Source: Marixanthomonas sp. SCSIO 43207
Lineage (GTDB): Bacteria; Bacteroidota; Bacteroidia; Flavobacteriales; Flavobacteriaceae
Direction of reading: 5' to 3'
Length of the DNA stretch: 64,000 bases
Assembly: GCF_019904255.1 (NCBI RefSeq)
Contig: NZ_CP063203.1
Coordinates: 1,302,001-1,366,000 of the forward strand
The notes beneath the pieces are model-generated. The model was not told where the DNA came from. It ran no database searches and worked only from the letters and a program-made list of their open reading frames with translations. The translations under genes and the position numbers were made by a program. Below are positions 17,110 through 25,775 of this stretch, piece after piece. The number at the start of each line of letters is the position of its first letter. The stretch's first letter is position 1.

Positions 17110-18588
17110 TTATTGAACAATCAATTTTTTTACAGCAGATGTAGTGTTGTTTGTAAACTGAACAAAATACACACCAGATGGTAAGTTGGTTTGTATAGTA
17201 TTGGTTCCTTCAGAAATAGTTTGTGTAAGTACGGCTTTCCCACCGGTATTAAAAATGGTTATTTCAGAAAAAGACAAACGGTTGTTAAACTGAATGTGGT
17301 CTGTAGCCGGATTAGGGTAAAAACTGAAATCTGCTACAGTATTTTCATCAACGCTTAAAACACCACATAAATAAGGGTCAAAAATCACTTCGCCCAATGC
17401 GCTGTCATCAACTACGTGAAAAATTACGTCTTCAACCTCTTGCTCAGTGCTTTCTTCACCTTCAATCCAGCAGTTGTTTTTTGCTTGTAAGGTGTTTGCT
17501 GTGTTGTTGTAAATAGCGTAGGTTTCTCCACCATTTCCGTTTTCAGAAAATACATTGTTTCCTGGGTTGTCTTCATCATCACCTAAGTTAATTTCGGCTT
17601 CTCCAATTACAGTTATACCCCAAAGGTTTCTTCTGAATTCATTACCGGAAGCAATAATCTCCATTCCTGCAGAGCCACTGTTAAGTGAAATACCACTACC
17701 TCCAAGGTTTGGTTCACCTTGTGTGTCATTGTCTTCAATCACATTGTTGGTTACGTAAGCAAAAGAGTTGCTCCCTACAATGTTCATCCCGTAACGGTTA
17801 TCAACAATGGTATTGTCATCAATTCTAGCTAAAATAGTACCGCTTGAACCAAAGAAATTGGCAACTGCAATACCACCTACCATATCAAGACTTCTGTCAC
17901 CAATAATAGTATTTTGAATTATTTTTAAGGTATCAGCTGGTCTTGTAATTCCCAAGTTAATTTGTGGGCGGTTAGAGTTTGACTGGTTGTTACCTTCTAT
18001 ATAATTATTAAAAATATAAGCAGATACTTCATTATTTGCGCCTGCACTAATAGCCGGAAGAGCATTAAATGTAATTGTATTGTTAGTGATTTGTGGCGTT
18101 CCTCTTGATAAAGAAATTACACCACCTGTAGTAGCACCACCTTCTACATTATTTGTAATGGTACAATTGTCTATAGAAAAGTTTTCTGTAAGAACTCTTA
18201 AGCCACCTCCATACTCAATGGTTGTGTTTGTAAAATCAATTGATGAGCTCTGCTCAAAACGGAAACCTGCATAAGGTGCGTTTTGATCTGTTGCTGTAAT
18301 AATAATTTCAGTACTGTTAACTGAAAGCGTTCCAAAAACAGTAATTAATAAATCTGCATCAATAGAAAGGGTTAAGTCTGTGTCTATTACTATATTATCA
18401 TTTTCAGCTATTTCTAGGTTTTCATGTAAACTGTATTGATCTCCTGAGATTGTTATTGTAGAAGGACTTGCCGCAGCAATATCATCAAGCGTCCAAGTAA
18501 CACCTGTATTTGGGGTTACATACGTTTGGGCGAGGAGTGTAACAACTGTAAAAAGCGATAATAAAAGGGATAAGGTAATTTTTTTCAT
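17110..18588 (-). CDS. Secreted right-handed beta-helix protein with T9SS sorting domain
   Basis: 492 residues from the ATG at 18588 (MKKITLSLLLSLF..LLAQ), a signal peptide; the longer frame to 18633 has an implausible N terminus. The body is rich in Asn, Ile and Thr with repeated NNTI, DNTIV and NNVIEDN rungs, typical of a parallel beta-helix. Residues about 415-492 form a type A T9SS sorting domain (FYPNPATDHIQF, GVYFVQFTNN, KKLIVQ), so it should cross the outer membrane by type IX secretion and be anchored or released. The helix may bind or act on polysaccharide, but no catalytic residues can be assigned. Single gene. Confidence 0.88.
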   Translation of the reverse strand: MKKITLSLLLSLFTVVTLLAQTYVTPNTGVTWTLDDIAAASPSTITISGDQYSLHENLEIAENDNIVIDTDLTLSIDADLLITVFGTLSVNSTEIIITATDQNAPYAGFRFEQSSSIDFTNTTIEYGGGLRVLTENFSIDNCTITNNVEGGATTGGVISLSRGTPQITNNTITFNALPAISAGANNEVSAYIFNNYIEGNNQSNSNRPQINLGITRPADTLKIIQNTIIGDRSLDMVGGIAVANFFGSSGTILARIDDNTIVDNRYGMNIVGSNSFAYVTNNVIEDNDTQGEPNLGGSGISLNSGSAGMEIIASGNEFRRNLWGITVIGEAEINLGDDEDNPGNNVFSENGNGGETYAIYNNTANTLQAKNNCWIEGEESTEQEVEDVIFHVVDDSALGEVIFDPYLCGVLSVDENTVADFSFYPNPATDHIQFNNRLSFSEITIFNTGGKAVLTQTISEGTNTIQTNLPSGVYFVQFTNNTTSAVKKLIVQ

Positions 18589-18702
18589 AGTATAATTAAC
18601 ATTGTTATTTAATATAAGTTCGTAAAAATACACATATCGTGTTTCTAAAAAAAATACACAGCTTTTAAAAAAGGAGTAATTTAAAAATCCTACTTTTATA
18701 GA

Positions 18703-19737
18703 ATGGTTTTACATGTTGCAATACTTGTTTTTGTAATAAGCTCTTTCTTCCCGGCTACTGAAAATCCTCACTGGTTTTTCAGAATACCTGATTTTATACG
18801 ATTACAAACAATTGCAATTCAATCCCTGCTGTTACTTCTTTTAATAGTATTGGAGAACCCGTTTACCACTATAAGTTGGGTATTGCTAGCAGCACTCATA
18901 GCAACTTTGATATATCAAATTGTAAAAGTATTTCCTTACAGTTCATTATACCCAAGGCAAAAACCAGATTTCCCTAGCGATGGAATGGTTTCAATATTGG
19001 CCGGCAATGTACTGCAAGACAATAAAGAATTTGACTTGTTCAAAGCTGAAGTAAATAAATTTGACCCAGATTTGGTGCTCACAATGGAAAGCGACAAAAC
19101 TTGGGAAGAAGGCCTTTCAGAATTAGAAAAAACCTATCCTTTTACTGTAAAGATTCCTTTAGACAACTACTACGGAATGCATCTATACTCCAAAATAGAA
19201 TTGAATAATGTAGAAGTAAATTACCATGTTGAAGAAGATGTTCCTTCCATATTTTTTGAATTCCCTTTATCTAATAATCAAACCGTTTTCTTTGCTTGTT
19301 TGCACCCTGCACCGCCAAGCCCAACAGAAAATGAAACGTCAAAAGAGCGTGACGCAGAGTTAATGGTAGTAGGTAAAAAACTAAGGGAGCTTGATAAACC
19401 TGTAGTTGTTTGTGGTGATATGAATGATGTGGTGTGGAGCCGAGCGACGCGACTTTTCAAAAAAATGACAGCAATGATTGATCCTCGTATAGGTCGTGGT
19501 TTTTTCCCAACTTATCATGCAGGATATTGGTTAATGCGCTTTCCGTTAGACCATTTATTTCATACCAAAGACTTATTCGTAAAAAAGATGGTACGCACAG
19601 AAAATTTTGGAAGCGATCATTTTGGGATGTATTATGAAATTCATCATAAAACCAATAAAAAACCCAGTACAAAAGGAAAATTGAATGGTGATGAAAAAGA
19701 AGAAGTAGAAGAGAAAATAAAAGAAGGGAAGGAATAA
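18703..19737 (+). CDS. Membrane-anchored endonuclease/exonuclease/phosphatase family protein
   Basis: 344 residues. Two N-terminal membrane helices (about 3-17 and 35-75), then an EEP domain (about 95-315). Active-site pattern: N102 (AGNVLQ), E129 (TMESDK), H201 (CLHPAP), D239 and N241 (GDMND), LDHLF (283-284) and D305/H306 (SDHFG). EEP proteins cleave phosphodiesters of nucleic acids, sphingolipids or phosphoinositides; the substrate cannot be told here. The C-terminal 25 residues are Lys/Glu-rich. The catalytic part probably faces the periplasm. Single gene, divergent from the beta-helix gene. Confidence 0.88.
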   Translation: MVLHVAILVFVISSFFPATENPHWFFRIPDFIRLQTIAIQSLLLLLLIVLENPFTTISWVLLAALIATLIYQIVKVFPYSSLYPRQKPDFPSDGMVSILAGNVLQDNKEFDLFKAEVNKFDPDLVLTMESDKTWEEGLSELEKTYPFTVKIPLDNYYGMHLYSKIELNNVEVNYHVEEDVPSIFFEFPLSNNQTVFFACLHPAPPSPTENETSKERDAELMVVGKKLRELDKPVVVCGDMNDVVWSRATRLFKKMTAMIDPRIGRGFFPTYHAGYWLMRFPLDHLFHTKDLFVKKMVRTENFGSDHFGMYYEIHHKTNKKPSTKGKLNGDEKEEVEEKIKEGKE

Positions 19738-20076
19738 CTGAGTTAACTCAATCAATGTTTTTATAGAAAAACCCCTACAGACACTCCATAGGGGCTAGAA
19801 TAACATCCACTTTTTTAAACTCCCCAGTTATATGGTAAAGTGGAAACCATTTTGTTCAAACCTACTGGGAAATTTTCAATTAAGTTTACGGAATTCCGTA
19901 TTCAAGGGGTATTTATAAAACTGAAAATAACAATCGTTTTGAATATCAGGTTTTAAACTACAAGCTACGATAGCAAATTTGTACACGAATTAATTTCTAA
20001 AAGCTTAAAAAGTCTGAAGCAGATGATAGGTGGTAAATAAAAAAGCTCCTCAAGTACTTGAGAAGCTTTTAGTCTG
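19738..20076. other. Non-coding gap before tRNA-Leu
   Basis: The gap holds the hairpin CCCCTA-(11 nt)-TAGGGG (19772-19793) after the EEP gene and, next to the tRNA, a terminator annotated separately. I see no gene or other repeat in the rest. Confidence 0.6.
20041..20070 (-). terminator. Terminator of tRNA-Leu
   Basis: Nearly perfect 30-bp palindrome (AAAAGCT..CTCAAGTACTTGAG..AGCTTTT, one mismatch pair) followed by T-rich DNA, 6 bp from the tRNA 3' end. Confidence 0.85.
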
Positions 20077-20158
20077 TGCGGGTGAAAGGACTCGAACCTT
20101 CACGCTGTGAGGCACTAGATCCTAAGTCTAGCGTGTCTACCAATTCCACCACACCCGC
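20077..20158 (-). tRNA. tRNA-Leu(TAG)
   Basis: 82 nt on the minus strand. Acceptor GCGGGTG pairs with CACCCGC, with discriminator A. The anticodon arm CTAGA-CTTAGGA-TCTAG gives anticodon TAG (Leu, codons CUN). A long variable arm (TGCCTCACAGCGTG) marks it as class II, and the T loop is GGTTCGAGTCC. CCA is not encoded. No integrated element is seen next to it. Confidence 0.97.
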
Positions 20159-20282
20159 GTATTAATATTCCTTTCTGTTTCAAAAGGAGTGCAAATATAC
20201 ATAAAGTTCATAATTGGCAAACAAATTTTTTAGATAAAATTTTGTTTTTGGTACCTTTAGCTTTTAAGAAAAGAAAATTACT

Positions 20283-21671
20283 ATGAAAAGTGCAAAACCT
20301 TACATTGAAGAACACAAACAGCGTTTTATAGACGAATTAATTGAATTGCTAAAAATACCCAGTATAAGTGCAGATTCAGCCTATAAAGACGATGTGTTTA
20401 ATACAGCCGAAGCCGTAAAAAACAGCCTAAAAAAAGCCGGTTGTGATACTGTTGAAATTTGTGAAACGCCGGGCTATCCCATTGTTTTTGGTGAAAAAAT
20501 TATCGATAAAAACCTTCCTACTGTTTTAGTGTACGGTCATTATGATGTGCAACCACCAGATCCTATGGATTTATGGAACAGCCCACCTTTTGATCCGGTT
20601 ATTGAGAAAACAGATATTCACCCGGAAGGTGCCATTTTTGCCCGAGGAGCGTGTGATGACAAAGGACAAATGTATATGCACGTAAAAGCATTAGAGTATA
20701 TGACCGAAACCAATCAACTTCCTTGTAATGTGAAGTTTATGATTGAAGGCGAAGAAGAAGTAGGTAGTGCTAGTCTAGAATGGTTTGTGTCTCGCAATAG
20801 AGAAAAACTAGCCAACGATGTTATTTTAATAAGTGATACAGGAATGATTGCTCCAGATATTCCTTCTATTACAACAGGTTTGCGTGGTTTAAGCTATGTT
20901 GAGGTTGAAGTAACCGGTCCCAATAGAGATTTACACAGTGGCTTATATGGAGGAGCAGTAGCAAACCCTATTAATATATTAACAAAAATGATTGCCTCAC
21001 TTCATGACGAAAACAATCACATTACCATTCCGGGGTTTTATGATGATGTAGAAATACTCTCAGAAGAAGAACGAGCAAAAATGGCCGAAGCGCCTTTTGA
21101 TAAAGAAGCATATAAAAAATCAATAGGAATAGGTGATGTATATGGTGAAGCCGGTTATACAACCAATGAACGTAACTCAATACGACCTACTCTTGATGTA
21201 AATGGAATTTGGGGTGGATACATTGGAGAAGGAGCAAAAACCGTAATTGCCAGTAAAGCTTATGCCAAAATAAGCATGAGATTGGTCCCCAACCAAGATT
21301 GGCGTAAAATCTCACAACTGTTCAAAGAGCATTTTGAAAGCATCGCTCCCAAAGCAGTAAAAGTTGAAGTAAAACCACATCACGGCGGGCAGGCTTATGT
21401 TACACCTATTGATAATACAGGGTATCAAGCTGCCTCAAAAGCCTATGAAGCTACATTTGGTAAAACTCCTATCCCGCAACGAAGCGGTGGAAGTATCCCC
21501 ATTGTTGCGCTTTTTGAAAATGAATTAAAAAGTAAAACTATATTAATGGGCTTTGGGTTAGATAGTGATGCCATTCATTCGCCAAATGAACATTTTGGGG
21601 TGTGGAACTATCTAAAAGGTATTGAAACCATTCCACAGTTTTATCATTATTTTACTGAATTAAGCAAGTAA
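20283..21671 (+). CDS. M20-family dipeptidase
   Basis: 462 residues. Zinc metallopeptidase cleaving dipeptides, cytoplasmic, no signal peptide. Metal and catalytic residues: H86 and D88 (YGHYDVQPPD), D125 (GACDDKGQ), and the base and ligand E157/E158 (MIEGEEEVGS). The insert between the metal-binding segments is the dimerisation domain (LHSGLYGG). C-terminal RSGGSIPIV and GFGLDSDAIHSPNE are the last substrate and metal contacts. Its peptide specificity cannot be told from sequence. Single gene ending in a strong terminator. Confidence 0.93.
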   Translation: MKSAKPYIEEHKQRFIDELIELLKIPSISADSAYKDDVFNTAEAVKNSLKKAGCDTVEICETPGYPIVFGEKIIDKNLPTVLVYGHYDVQPPDPMDLWNSPPFDPVIEKTDIHPEGAIFARGACDDKGQMYMHVKALEYMTETNQLPCNVKFMIEGEEEVGSASLEWFVSRNREKLANDVILISDTGMIAPDIPSITTGLRGLSYVEVEVTGPNRDLHSGLYGGAVANPINILTKMIASLHDENNHITIPGFYDDVEILSEEERAKMAEAPFDKEAYKKSIGIGDVYGEAGYTTNERNSIRPTLDVNGIWGGYIGEGAKTVIASKAYAKISMRLVPNQDWRKISQLFKEHFESIAPKAVKVEVKPHHGGQAYVTPIDNTGYQAASKAYEATFGKTPIPQRSGGSIPIVALFENELKSKTILMGFGLDSDAIHSPNEHFGVWNYLKGIETIPQFYHYFTELSK

Positions 21672-21696
21672 TTACTTGTATATAATAGTATCAAAG

Positions 21697-21725
21697 CTGC
21701 ACCTTGATTTCTGGGTGCAGTTTTT
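21697..21725. terminator. Terminator of the dipeptidase gene
   Basis: Hairpin CTGCACC-(10 nt)-GGTGCAG followed by TTTTT, between the convergent dipeptidase and topoisomerase genes. Confidence 0.85.
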
Positions 21726-22800
21726 AATTTAGCCGTACTTCGTACTCATTTAAAAGATCCAATAATACAGTTTCAGTAGTAGAAAGTAGCTTGGGTTTAT
21801 TCTTTATTGTATCCAATTTGTCAAAGTAACTTTGTATGCTCCCGTCTTCATATTTTTCAACTAAAACTGGGTGAACATAATATTTTCTACATACGGCACG
21901 CGTGTTACCTAATCCTTCTGCAGCTGCGTCATAGGCTTCCAAAATATTTTTCTTGTTTTGAGATTTGTTTTCTTCAACACCAATGTTATAAAGCGTTTCA
22001 AAGAAAATTTTGGTTGCAGCCCAAGTTCTAAAATCTTTTGCCGAAAATATATCGCCACTAATATCACGAATGTAATCATTGACCATTCCGCTGTCAATGC
22101 TGTGATGGTTTCCGTCTTCATCATAGTATTGAAACAATTCCCAACCCGGTATTTCTTCGCATTGCAAAACCAAATCTTGCATCTTTTTATCCTTAATGAC
22201 TATTTTATGCTTTTTTCCTTTTTTACCGGTAAACTGAAATAAAAGCTTATTTTCTAATACTTCAAGGTGTTTGGTGCGCATAGTAGATAATCCATACGTT
22301 TTATTGGTATTTGCATAGTAGGAATTGCCTATTCTAATGTGAGTTTCTTCCATCAAATGCAAAACAACGGCTAGACATTTGCGCTTGGTCATTATTGGAA
22401 GTTTTAAGTCATCTTCTACTTGTTTTCTTATCTTGGGTAATGACTTCCCAAACGCTCTCATTTTAAAAAATTTGGTTTTATTTCTTATCTGAGACCAATG
22501 CGGGTGATATCTGTATTGTTTTCTGTTTTTTTCGTCTCTGCCTACAACTTGTAAGTGACCATTTTCTAACGGAGTGATAAATACCTCATTCCAAGCGGGC
22601 GGTATAACAAGACTTTTAAACCGCTTAATGGCAGATTTACTTTTTATCTTTTTTCCGTGTTCAGTGTAATAGAAACCGCGACCGTGACGGTGTCTTTGTA
22701 TGGTAAGTTTGTTTTCAGTAATATATACCAAGTCTGCCAGCTTTGCGGCGTGGGTAGGGTCTTCTAATACTTTCTTTACATCGGGTTGTTTTATTACCAT
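21724..22800 (-). CDS. DNA topoisomerase IB
   Basis: 358 residues. Relaxes supercoils by a 3'-phosphotyrosine intermediate, like the poxvirus enzyme. An N-terminal domain (about 1-110, RHRHGRGFYYTEHGKKI) precedes the catalytic domain. Visible catalytic residues: MRTKHLE, KGKKHK (beta-hairpin lysine), DFRTWAAT and the nucleophile Y308 in AVCRKYYVHP. Bacterial type IB enzymes are patchily distributed but common in Bacteroidota. The stop abuts the terminator of the convergent dipeptidase gene. No partner genes. Confidence 0.93.
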   Translation of the reverse strand: MVIKQPDVKKVLEDPTHAAKLADLVYITENKLTIQRHRHGRGFYYTEHGKKIKSKSAIKRFKSLVIPPAWNEVFITPLENGHLQVVGRDEKNRKQYRYHPHWSQIRNKTKFFKMRAFGKSLPKIRKQVEDDLKLPIMTKRKCLAVVLHLMEETHIRIGNSYYANTNKTYGLSTMRTKHLEVLENKLLFQFTGKKGKKHKIVIKDKKMQDLVLQCEEIPGWELFQYYDEDGNHHSIDSGMVNDYIRDISGDIFSAKDFRTWAATKIFFETLYNIGVEENKSQNKKNILEAYDAAAEGLGNTRAVCRKYYVHPVLVEKYEDGSIQSYFDKLDTIKNKPKLLSTTETVLLDLLNEYEVRLN

Positions 22801-22885
22801 ACGCTAAAAGTAGCAGGAATTTTCATTAAATTTTCCTAATGAAATTACAAACCCTTCATAAATTATAAGCTAAGCTTCTTTCAGA

Positions 22886-23464
22886 TTACATTTTTTTTAC
22901 AAAGTCTGTAATAATAACTATTTGTTGTCCGTCTACTTTGCCTTCAATGTATTTTTCATTTTCGTGATCTAGTGATATCCTACGAACAGCCGTGCCTTGC
23001 TTGGCAACCATACTGCTCCCTTTTACCTTTAAGTCTTTAATTAAAACGACCGAATCACCTGCTTCTAGAACATTGCCATTGCTGTCTCGATGAATTATAG
23101 CATTGCTTCTGTCTACACCGTCACCCGAAGCTTTTGCCCATTCTCTTGTGTCGTCTTCCATATACATCATATCTAGTAAATCTTGAGGCCAACCTTCGTG
23201 TTTTAATCGTTGAAGCATGCGCCAAGCCATTACTTGTACTGCCGGAGTGGTACTCCACATACTGTCATTTAAACAACGCCAGTGATTTGGATCACGTTTG
23301 GTCTCATCTTCAATTTGCGCTTTACAAATTGAGCAAATTAAAATACTGGCGTCAATACCGTCTTTTGGAGAATCTGGAACCGAATACACATTTAGGTTTT
23401 CACCAGCACTGCATAGTTCACAACTGCTGTTTGCTCGTTTAAATAGATCACGTTCTAGACTCAT
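22886..23464 (-). CDS. PhnA-family protein
   Basis: 192 residues. An N-terminal zinc-ribbon-like part has CELC (16-19) and ICSIC (41-45) cysteine pairs; the C-terminal half is the PhnA/YjdM domain (GDSVVLIKDLKVKGSSMVAK, ITDFVKKM). Despite the name, the family is not shown to act in phosphonate use; its role is unsettled. It lies alone between the topoisomerase gene and the divergent BlaI/M56 operon. Cytoplasmic. Confidence 0.9.
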   Translation of the reverse strand: MSLERDLFKRANSSCELCSAGENLNVYSVPDSPKDGIDASILICSICKAQIEDETKRDPNHWRCLNDSMWSTTPAVQVMAWRMLQRLKHEGWPQDLLDMMYMEDDTREWAKASGDGVDRSNAIIHRDSNGNVLEAGDSVVLIKDLKVKGSSMVAKQGTAVRRISLDHENEKYIEGKVDGQQIVIITDFVKKM

Positions 23465-23536
23465 ACTTTTTATTTTGGGTGTAAAGATACTTTAATTCTT
23501 CAGGTAGCGAATTAGTATTTTTCTGAAAAAAACTAG

Positions 23537-23579
23537 TTCTATGTTTGTAGAATTAAATATTTATTCTACATTTGTAGAG
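23537..23579 (+). promoter_or_regulatory. Promoter with two BlaI-type operators
   Basis: Two operators, TTCTATGTTTGTAGAA (23537-23552) and TTCTACATTTGTAGA (23564-23578), have the TACA/TGTA core of BlaI/MecI sites with centres 27 bp apart. The -33 TTTG (23544-23547) lies in the first and the -7 TACATTTG (23567-23574) in the second, with 19 bp between, an exact Bacteroidota promoter. A repressor on either site would block the promoter. Start at 23598 follows from this. Confidence 0.85.
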
Positions 23580-23597
23580 TTAATAATTTTTAGAGGT

Positions 23598-23963
23598 ATG
23601 GCATTATCAAATTCTGAAGAGCAACTTATGCAACTTTTGTGGAAACAGAAGAAAGCATTTATGAAAGACTTAATCAATGCATATCCAGAGCCAAAACCGG
23701 CTCCAACAACAGTTGCAACACTTTTAAAGCGTATGCAAGAAAAAAACTTTGTGGATTATAATAAAAAGGGCCGTTCTAGAGAATATTTTCCATTGGTAAA
23801 AAAGAAGGATTACTTTTCAAAACAAGTAAACGGAATGATTAAAAACTTCTTTAATGATAGCGCTTCTCAATTTGCTTCATTTTTTACACAAGAGACAGAC
23901 CTTAGCAAAGCAGAATTGGAAGACTTAAAAAAAATAATAGACCAACAATTAAAAGAAAAATAA
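23598..23963 (+). CDS. BlaI/MecI-family transcriptional repressor
   Basis: 121 residues from the ATG at 23598 (MALSNSEEQLMQLLWKQ). The longer frame to 23541 runs through the operators and is rejected. An N-terminal winged helix (about 1-75, with LINAYPEPKPAPTTVATLLKRMQEKNFV) binds DNA; the C-terminal helices dimerise. Homologues repress their own operon and are inactivated by proteolysis after a signal from the membrane metallopeptidase. The M56 gene follows 1 bp after the stop. The paired operators around the promoter indicate autoregulation. Confidence 0.93.
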   Translation: MALSNSEEQLMQLLWKQKKAFMKDLINAYPEPKPAPTTVATLLKRMQEKNFVDYNKKGRSREYFPLVKKKDYFSKQVNGMIKNFFNDSASQFASFFTQETDLSKAELEDLKKIIDQQLKEK

Positions 23964-23964
23964 T

Positions 23965-25665
23965 ATGGAGTGGTATGTATTAAAAACTGTAGCGTGTCTG
24001 TTTATTTTCTTTGGGTTTTACAAGCTTTTGTTAGAAAATACAAGTGCGCACACATTTAAACGATTTTATTTACTAGCAGGAATTTTACTTTCCTTTTTAA
24101 TTCCGCTTGTGACATTTACTCATTATGTTGAGGTGCCACAAACCACGAATGAATTGGTTGGGGTTCATACAACTACTATTGACCATTCGGTTGCTACTGC
24201 TTCAAATACTTTTTGGCCTTTAATTCTCTGGATTTTGTATGGAGCAGGAGTGGTGTTTTTTGCTTTTCGGTTTGGAAAAAACCTTTTTGCAATTCTGAAA
24301 AAAATAAAACATAATTCCATTGTGAAGAAAAATAGTTTCTTTCACGTCTTGATTCAGAAAAAAATCACACCACATACATTTTTCAGCTACATATTTTTAA
24401 ATAAAACAAAGTATGAGTCAAATCAAATTCCTAAAGAAGTTTTATTGCATGAACAAGCTCACGCTCAACAAAAGCATAGCGTAGATATTATTTTTGTAGA
24501 ATTGCTTCACGTGGTTTTTTGGTTCAATCCTCTATTTGTTTTTCTGAAAAAAAGTATTCAATTAAACCACGAATTTTTAGCCGATAGAGCAGTATTAAAC
24601 AAAGGAACGCAAACCTCAACCTATCAAAAATTATTATTAGCATACTCATCACATGCTACCACGCCATCTTTGGCACATTCAATCAATTATTCATCATTCA
24701 AAAAACGATTTACAGTTATGAAAACACAAACATCAAAAAAGTCTTTTTGGCTTAGAAGTCTAGTATTACTGCCGTTAGTTGTATTAATGCTATATGGTTT
24801 TAGCAGTAAACAAACAGTTGTAAAAGAAGTGCCTGTCACTCAATTTGAAACTGATAACAAAGAAAAAGCGACAAAACAACAACTTAAAGCGTATAACACA
24901 CTGGCAAAAAAGTACAATGCTATAGCTATTGAAGACCGGAAGATACCTGTTAAAGATCTTGAGGTTTTAGAGTCTGTTTACAAGCGTATGACCAATGAAC
25001 AAAAGGAAAATGCTCAACCTTTTCCGGAGTGTTATTTGGAAAACAAAATAGGAAGATATGATACCTATGCTCAAGAATATCTAGAAGGGGCAATAAAAAA
25101 CAATGAAAAAACTTTTGTACTAATGATCAACATCAATAGTGTAACTATTAATGGGAAAAAATCAAGTATCAAAACTTTTAAAGATGACCTGAATGCTGTT
25201 ACTGAAGATTGGGATAAAGATGATTTTGAACGAGCAGTACCTTCTATACTCATAGCAAGTGCAAGTAAAGAATATTTGAAAAAACTAGAAGTTGAGTTTC
25301 AAAAAACAGACTATGCTAGATATAAAAAAGGTGCAACGTTATTAATTCCACCACCACCACCTGCTCCAGATGTGCCTAAACCACCAAAAAAGACTAAGAA
25401 AGGCGAGAGTGACAGCAAGGCAAATATCCCGCCGCCACCTCCGGCACCAAAGGTAGCTGCTAGTGCAATATACCCGCCACCACCACCTCCAAAACCAAAT
25501 TCTAATCTTGTAGAATACATTAAAGAATTGGCAGAAAAAGGAGCTACATTTTACATAGGACCACACGAGTATAGTGCAGATGAAGCTGTTAAAATGGTAA
25601 AAAAAAATAAGGAGGCATCTATTGATGTGAGCAAATATCCAAAAGTACAGTTGAACGGTTGTTAA
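23965..25665 (+). CDS. M56 (BlaR1-like) membrane metallopeptidase
   Basis: 566 residues. Membrane helices at about 8-22, 34-52, 84-102 and 262-280. The zinc protease motif is H162-E163-x2-H166 (LLHEQAHAQQKHS), with NHEFLADRAV as the distal ligand. It probably cleaves or triggers loss of its partner BlaI. Unlike staphylococcal BlaR1 it has no penicillin-binding sensor; the periplasmic part (about 285-566) has an unrecognised domain and three Pro-rich blocks (PPPPPAP, PPPPPAPKV, PPPPPPKPN) split by a KKTKKGE linker, which may span the cell wall. The signal sensed is unknown. Confidence 0.92.
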   Translation: MEWYVLKTVACLFIFFGFYKLLLENTSAHTFKRFYLLAGILLSFLIPLVTFTHYVEVPQTTNELVGVHTTTIDHSVATASNTFWPLILWILYGAGVVFFAFRFGKNLFAILKKIKHNSIVKKNSFFHVLIQKKITPHTFFSYIFLNKTKYESNQIPKEVLLHEQAHAQQKHSVDIIFVELLHVVFWFNPLFVFLKKSIQLNHEFLADRAVLNKGTQTSTYQKLLLAYSSHATTPSLAHSINYSSFKKRFTVMKTQTSKKSFWLRSLVLLPLVVLMLYGFSSKQTVVKEVPVTQFETDNKEKATKQQLKAYNTLAKKYNAIAIEDRKIPVKDLEVLESVYKRMTNEQKENAQPFPECYLENKIGRYDTYAQEYLEGAIKNNEKTFVLMININSVTINGKKSSIKTFKDDLNAVTEDWDKDDFERAVPSILIASASKEYLKKLEVEFQKTDYARYKKGATLLIPPPPPAPDVPKPPKKTKKGESDSKANIPPPPPAPKVAASAIYPPPPPPKPNSNLVEYIKELAEKGATFYIGPHEYSADEAVKMVKKNKEASIDVSKYPKVQLNGC

Positions 25666-25690
25666 ACAAAAAGGTAGTACGGTATTTAAA

Positions 25691-25719
25691 AGGTCTAGAA
25701 AATTCTAGACCTTTTTTTG
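25691..25719 (+). terminator. Terminator of the BlaI/M56 operon
   Basis: Perfect hairpin AGGTCTAGAA-AA-TTCTAGACCT followed by seven T. Confidence 0.9.
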
Positions 25720-25775
25720 TAACAATTAACCAAAACTGACGTTCTAATAGTCTGTCAATCAAAATTAATCAACTT

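Noticed and set aside
23541-23597. Longer N terminus of the BlaI-like repressor
   Set aside because: It would translate the operators and the -7 box; the family N terminus begins at the ATG at 23598.
25311-25566. Antisense Gly/Trp-rich frames opposite the M56 gene
   Set aside because: They mirror the Pro-rich repeats of the real gene on the other strand and have no start context.
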